This document shows positions 62,014 through 64,000 of a stretch of 64,000 nucleotides of DNA, in pieces. The stretch is taken from the NCBI GenBank assembly GCA_026928325.1, contig JAIXKS010000066.1:1-64000 (forward strand), in the 5' to 3' direction. This DNA comes from Chitinophagales bacterium (GTDB lineage Bacteria; Bacteroidota; Bacteroidia; Chitinophagales; Saprospiraceae). The first letter of the stretch is position 1, and every line of letters begins with the position of its first letter. The translations under genes and the position numbers were made by a program. A model generated the notes under the pieces. The model was given only the letters and a program-made list of their open reading frames with translations. It ran no database searches and was not told the DNA's origin.

Positions 62014-64000
62014 CTATTCTATCCTAAGCAACTTTAATACTTGGTTGATTTCACCAGATTTTATCTTACAGTAGAATACACCCAAGCGATTTTTCAATTG
62101 ATTATTGTTGATCGTAATCTGATTATATCCAGCTTGAAGCGCTAGGTTTTCCGAAGATATCATCTTGCCCGAAGCATCAAAAATAACCACAGATACGGTT
62201 TCTGCTTGTGCCTGATAAAGACCAATTACAGTTTCCTGACTAAATGGATTAGGTTTGTTTTGAACAAGATAATTTTGCTGTTCCACGGTTGGCTTAATAA
62301 ACCTAAGTGCCAAGGCGTCCGTTTCAAGGCTTTCGTTGTATATCTCTGGAGATAATGCTGAGCCATTTAAGTGAAGTACATCGCGCGTTGAAGTATTAGA
62401 TTCTGGCATGACGATCATATTCAACAAAACGACACCTTCTTCAACATCTAATCCTTGCACTTTGTCAAAAGATATATTGATATACGTCTTCCCTTTATTC
62501 ATATAATGGTGGATGTTTTCTTGGCGCAATGGCAATTGACCTGCTTCAATCCCTCTAAATTCGACGGAGCCGTCTAATTCGATAGAAAATTGAAGTCCTG
62601 TAAGCGTCATTTTTCGATTTATCGCAAACGGTATTTCAGCCAATTCACCTTTATTTAGCATCTTATCTTGTACTTTTAAAGCGACATCTCGATCTCCTCT
62701 TGTTTCGGTGTATCCTTGCAATAGATTAGAAACGGTGCCATTGACATCTCCGGTTTTGATCGCTATAAAATCGGATGTATTCATATTCAAAGCCACATTT
62801 TCGTAGAGCACGTTATCTTTAAAATACCATGGATTTGTCGGGTCATCGAATGGATACGATGCGTCTGCAAATCGCCATGAAGGTGTATTGTTAACAAATG
62901 AATTTTTGACACCTAATATCAATTTTCTCAATTCGGACAAATCGGATGCTGTCACCGTATTGCTTCCATTGACATCCGCAGCGATTACCTTGTACGGAGA
63001 ATTTAATAATTCTATTCCCAAAATATGCCTTTGTATGAGTACAATATCCATCGTAGATATACCGTCTAATGGGTTTTCATCCTTATGAGGCGCAATCTGA
63101 TAGTCATTAAACATGGTCAAATTGTCGAATTGATATTGGCCATCTTGATTGGTCATCTTGGCTCCTTCTGTTTCTCCGCCTTCTATGACTACTTTTACAT
63201 CAGGAATCGAAACTCTATCTTCTGAAAAAATGGTTCCTGATATAACAATTCTTCCCGAACCATCACAGAGATTATGATTGTCTTGGACATTTAAAAACGT
63301 AACTGTCATCGCTTGATTACCGGCTAGGTCGGTCACCCAAAGCTCAATCCTTCTGTCTCCTACACTATCACAGTTGAATACACGCAATGTATCATTAATA
63401 TCCCTAGAAAATGAATATTTGAGTTTGTCTGCTGAAGTACAATTATCGGAACTACCATTGTTAAAGATAGCAGCCTTGATTGAAGCCATACCCGGTGCCA
63501 TAAGATTTTGAGCAAGTCCTTTGATAGCAATCGGCGTTGGCTTTTTACAATCTTTAACCGTAAATAAGAACGAACATGTGGCAGTATTACCACAAACATC
63601 CGTTGCCTCCCAAGTCATTTTATGTTGACCCAACGGATAAGTTTTAGTAACCGTAGCTCCATTGCCACTATAGTCCGGTACACCACCGTCATTAAACAAG
63701 TCAACTTTATATTTCCATGTTATATTATTCGGATTACAATCATCCGTTCCACTGGCCGTAAAGGTGGTATTGATTGCGGTACAACCATTGCCCGTGCAGA
63801 TTATGGTATCTTTGCAAACTGTCGGATCTATAACCGGTGGTTCTTCATTATTAACAAAAATGTTTTGAACAAAGGTCCACTTGCCTCCTGCTTCAGGGTG
63901 TTTTTTATCATATTGACACCAATCTAGTACCGTCCATGTACGACGGATGGCTTTACAATACAAAGGATGTGCAACCGACATGTCCGCATAAGTCGCTCCC
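62014..64000 (-). CDS. Large T9SS-sorted protein with dockerin-like repeats, 5' end outside the window
   Basis: At least 661 codons; the frame is open through the window edge, so the Met at 63981 is not the start. Order: repetitive Cys-containing beta modules (CKDTIICTGNGCTAINTTF; TWEATDVCGNTATCSFLFTV, HYR-like), a carboxypeptidase-regulatory-like module (VKVVIEGGETEGAKMTNQDG), dockerin-like repeats (STMDIVLIQRHILGIELL; AADVNGSNTVTASDLSELRK), a cohesin-like strand module, and a T9SS C-terminal domain (NKPNPFSQETVIGLYQ ... KLLRIE). This combination is typical of Saprospiraceae surface proteins. Probably an adhesin or matrix protein. Confidence 0.85.
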   Translation of the reverse strand, partial: GATYADMSVAHPLYCKAIRRTWTVLDWCQYDKKHPEAGGKWTFVQNIFVNNEEPPVIDPTVCKDTIICTGNGCTAINTTFTASGTDDCNPNNITWKYKVDLFNDGGVPDYSGNGATVTKTYPLGQHKMTWEATDVCGNTATCSFLFTVKDCKKPTPIAIKGLAQNLMAPGMASIKAAIFNNGSSDNCTSADKLKYSFSRDINDTLRVFNCDSVGDRRIELWVTDLAGNQAMTVTFLNVQDNHNLCDGSGRIVISGTIFSEDRVSIPDVKVVIEGGETEGAKMTNQDGQYQFDNLTMFNDYQIAPHKDENPLDGISTMDIVLIQRHILGIELLNSPYKVIAADVNGSNTVTASDLSELRKLILGVKNSFVNNTPSWRFADASYPFDDPTNPWYFKDNVLYENVALNMNTSDFIAIKTGDVNGTVSNLLQGYTETRGDRDVALKVQDKMLNKGELAEIPFAINRKMTLTGLQFSIELDGSVEFRGIEAGQLPLRQENIHHYMNKGKTYINISFDKVQGLDVEEGVVLLNMIVMPESNTSTRDVLHLNGSALSPEIYNESLETDALALRFIKPTVEQQNYLVQNKPNPFSQETVIGLYQAQAETVSVVIFDASGKMISSENLALQAGYNQITINNNQLKNRLGVFYCKIKSGEINQVLKLLRIE

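Noticed and set aside
1..64000. CRISPR arrays, tRNA or rRNA genes, prophage
   Set aside because: No regularly spaced direct repeats, no cloverleaf with a GGTTCGAATCC-like arm, and no structural phage genes were found by eye. A tRNAscan or Rfam search would be decisive.

Overview
The window reads as chromosomal DNA of a Bacteroidota bacterium, most probably a member of the Saprospiraceae. Support comes from a PorX-type regulator, two or more proteins with type IX secretion (T9SS) C-terminal sorting domains, an extracellular protein with paired dockerin-like repeats, DUF3078 and PorT-like outer-membrane proteins, promoter -7 elements of the Bacteroidota form TAnnTTTG in front of many genes, and AT-rich spacers. 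The family-level placement is inference from gene content; no rRNA or tRNA gene is visible.

Layout. 1-0.7 kb: a decayed type II toxin-antitoxin pair and a strong hairpin. 0.8-3.4 kb (-): an operon of ECF sigma factor, small protein, MscS channel and DUF3078 protein, divergent from an HtrA protease at 3.6 kb. 5-8 kb: an outer-membrane protein and a GT-C/TPR membrane protein. 7.9-13.3 kb: an accessory island. A type ISP/IIG-like restriction-modification gene is broken into three pieces by a KilA-N gene and a DUF1016 (PD-(D/E)XK) nuclease gene; a 55-bp piece of the restriction gene is duplicated at the second junction; a VWA protein gene follows. 13.4-24.8 kb: a second HtrA protease, 3-hydroxyacyl-CoA dehydrogenase, an inactive M1-peptidase-like protein, parE-DUF3820-csaA, a lipoprotein, a SUMF1-domain protein, nadD and dnaN. 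25-33 kb: an M16-like protein without its zinc motif, then the cell-shape cluster mreB-mreC-mreD-mrdA and glycogen branching enzyme. 33-42 kb: LysE exporter, pdxA, an RND efflux pump with its adaptor, NhaC antiporter and a TonB-like protein. 42-55 kb: an outer-membrane protein, a T9SS cargo protein, two GH3/beta-lactamase fusion enzymes, gamma carbonic anhydrase, porX and an HD phosphohydrolase. 55-64 kb: a second GT-C/TPR protein, long-chain acyl-CoA synthetase, clpB and a T9SS cargo protein cut by the window end.

How the parts fit. Most of the window is housekeeping and envelope function: wall elongation (MreBCD/PBP2), periplasmic quality control (two HtrA), wall-sugar turnover (two NagZ-like fusions) and T9SS control and cargo. 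The unusual material is the broken restriction locus, which looks like repeated nested insertion and recombination of defence-associated genes, and several short mobile or repeated sequences. The clearest of these is a 71-bp MITE-like insertion with TA flanks inside an Rpn-type nuclease pseudogene; removing it restores the reading frame. No CRISPR array, prophage or intact insertion sequence was seen. I see remnants and modules of known families rather than a clearly new system; the best candidates for something undescribed are the restriction/KilA-N/DUF1016 nest and the sigma/small-protein/MscS/DUF3078 operon.
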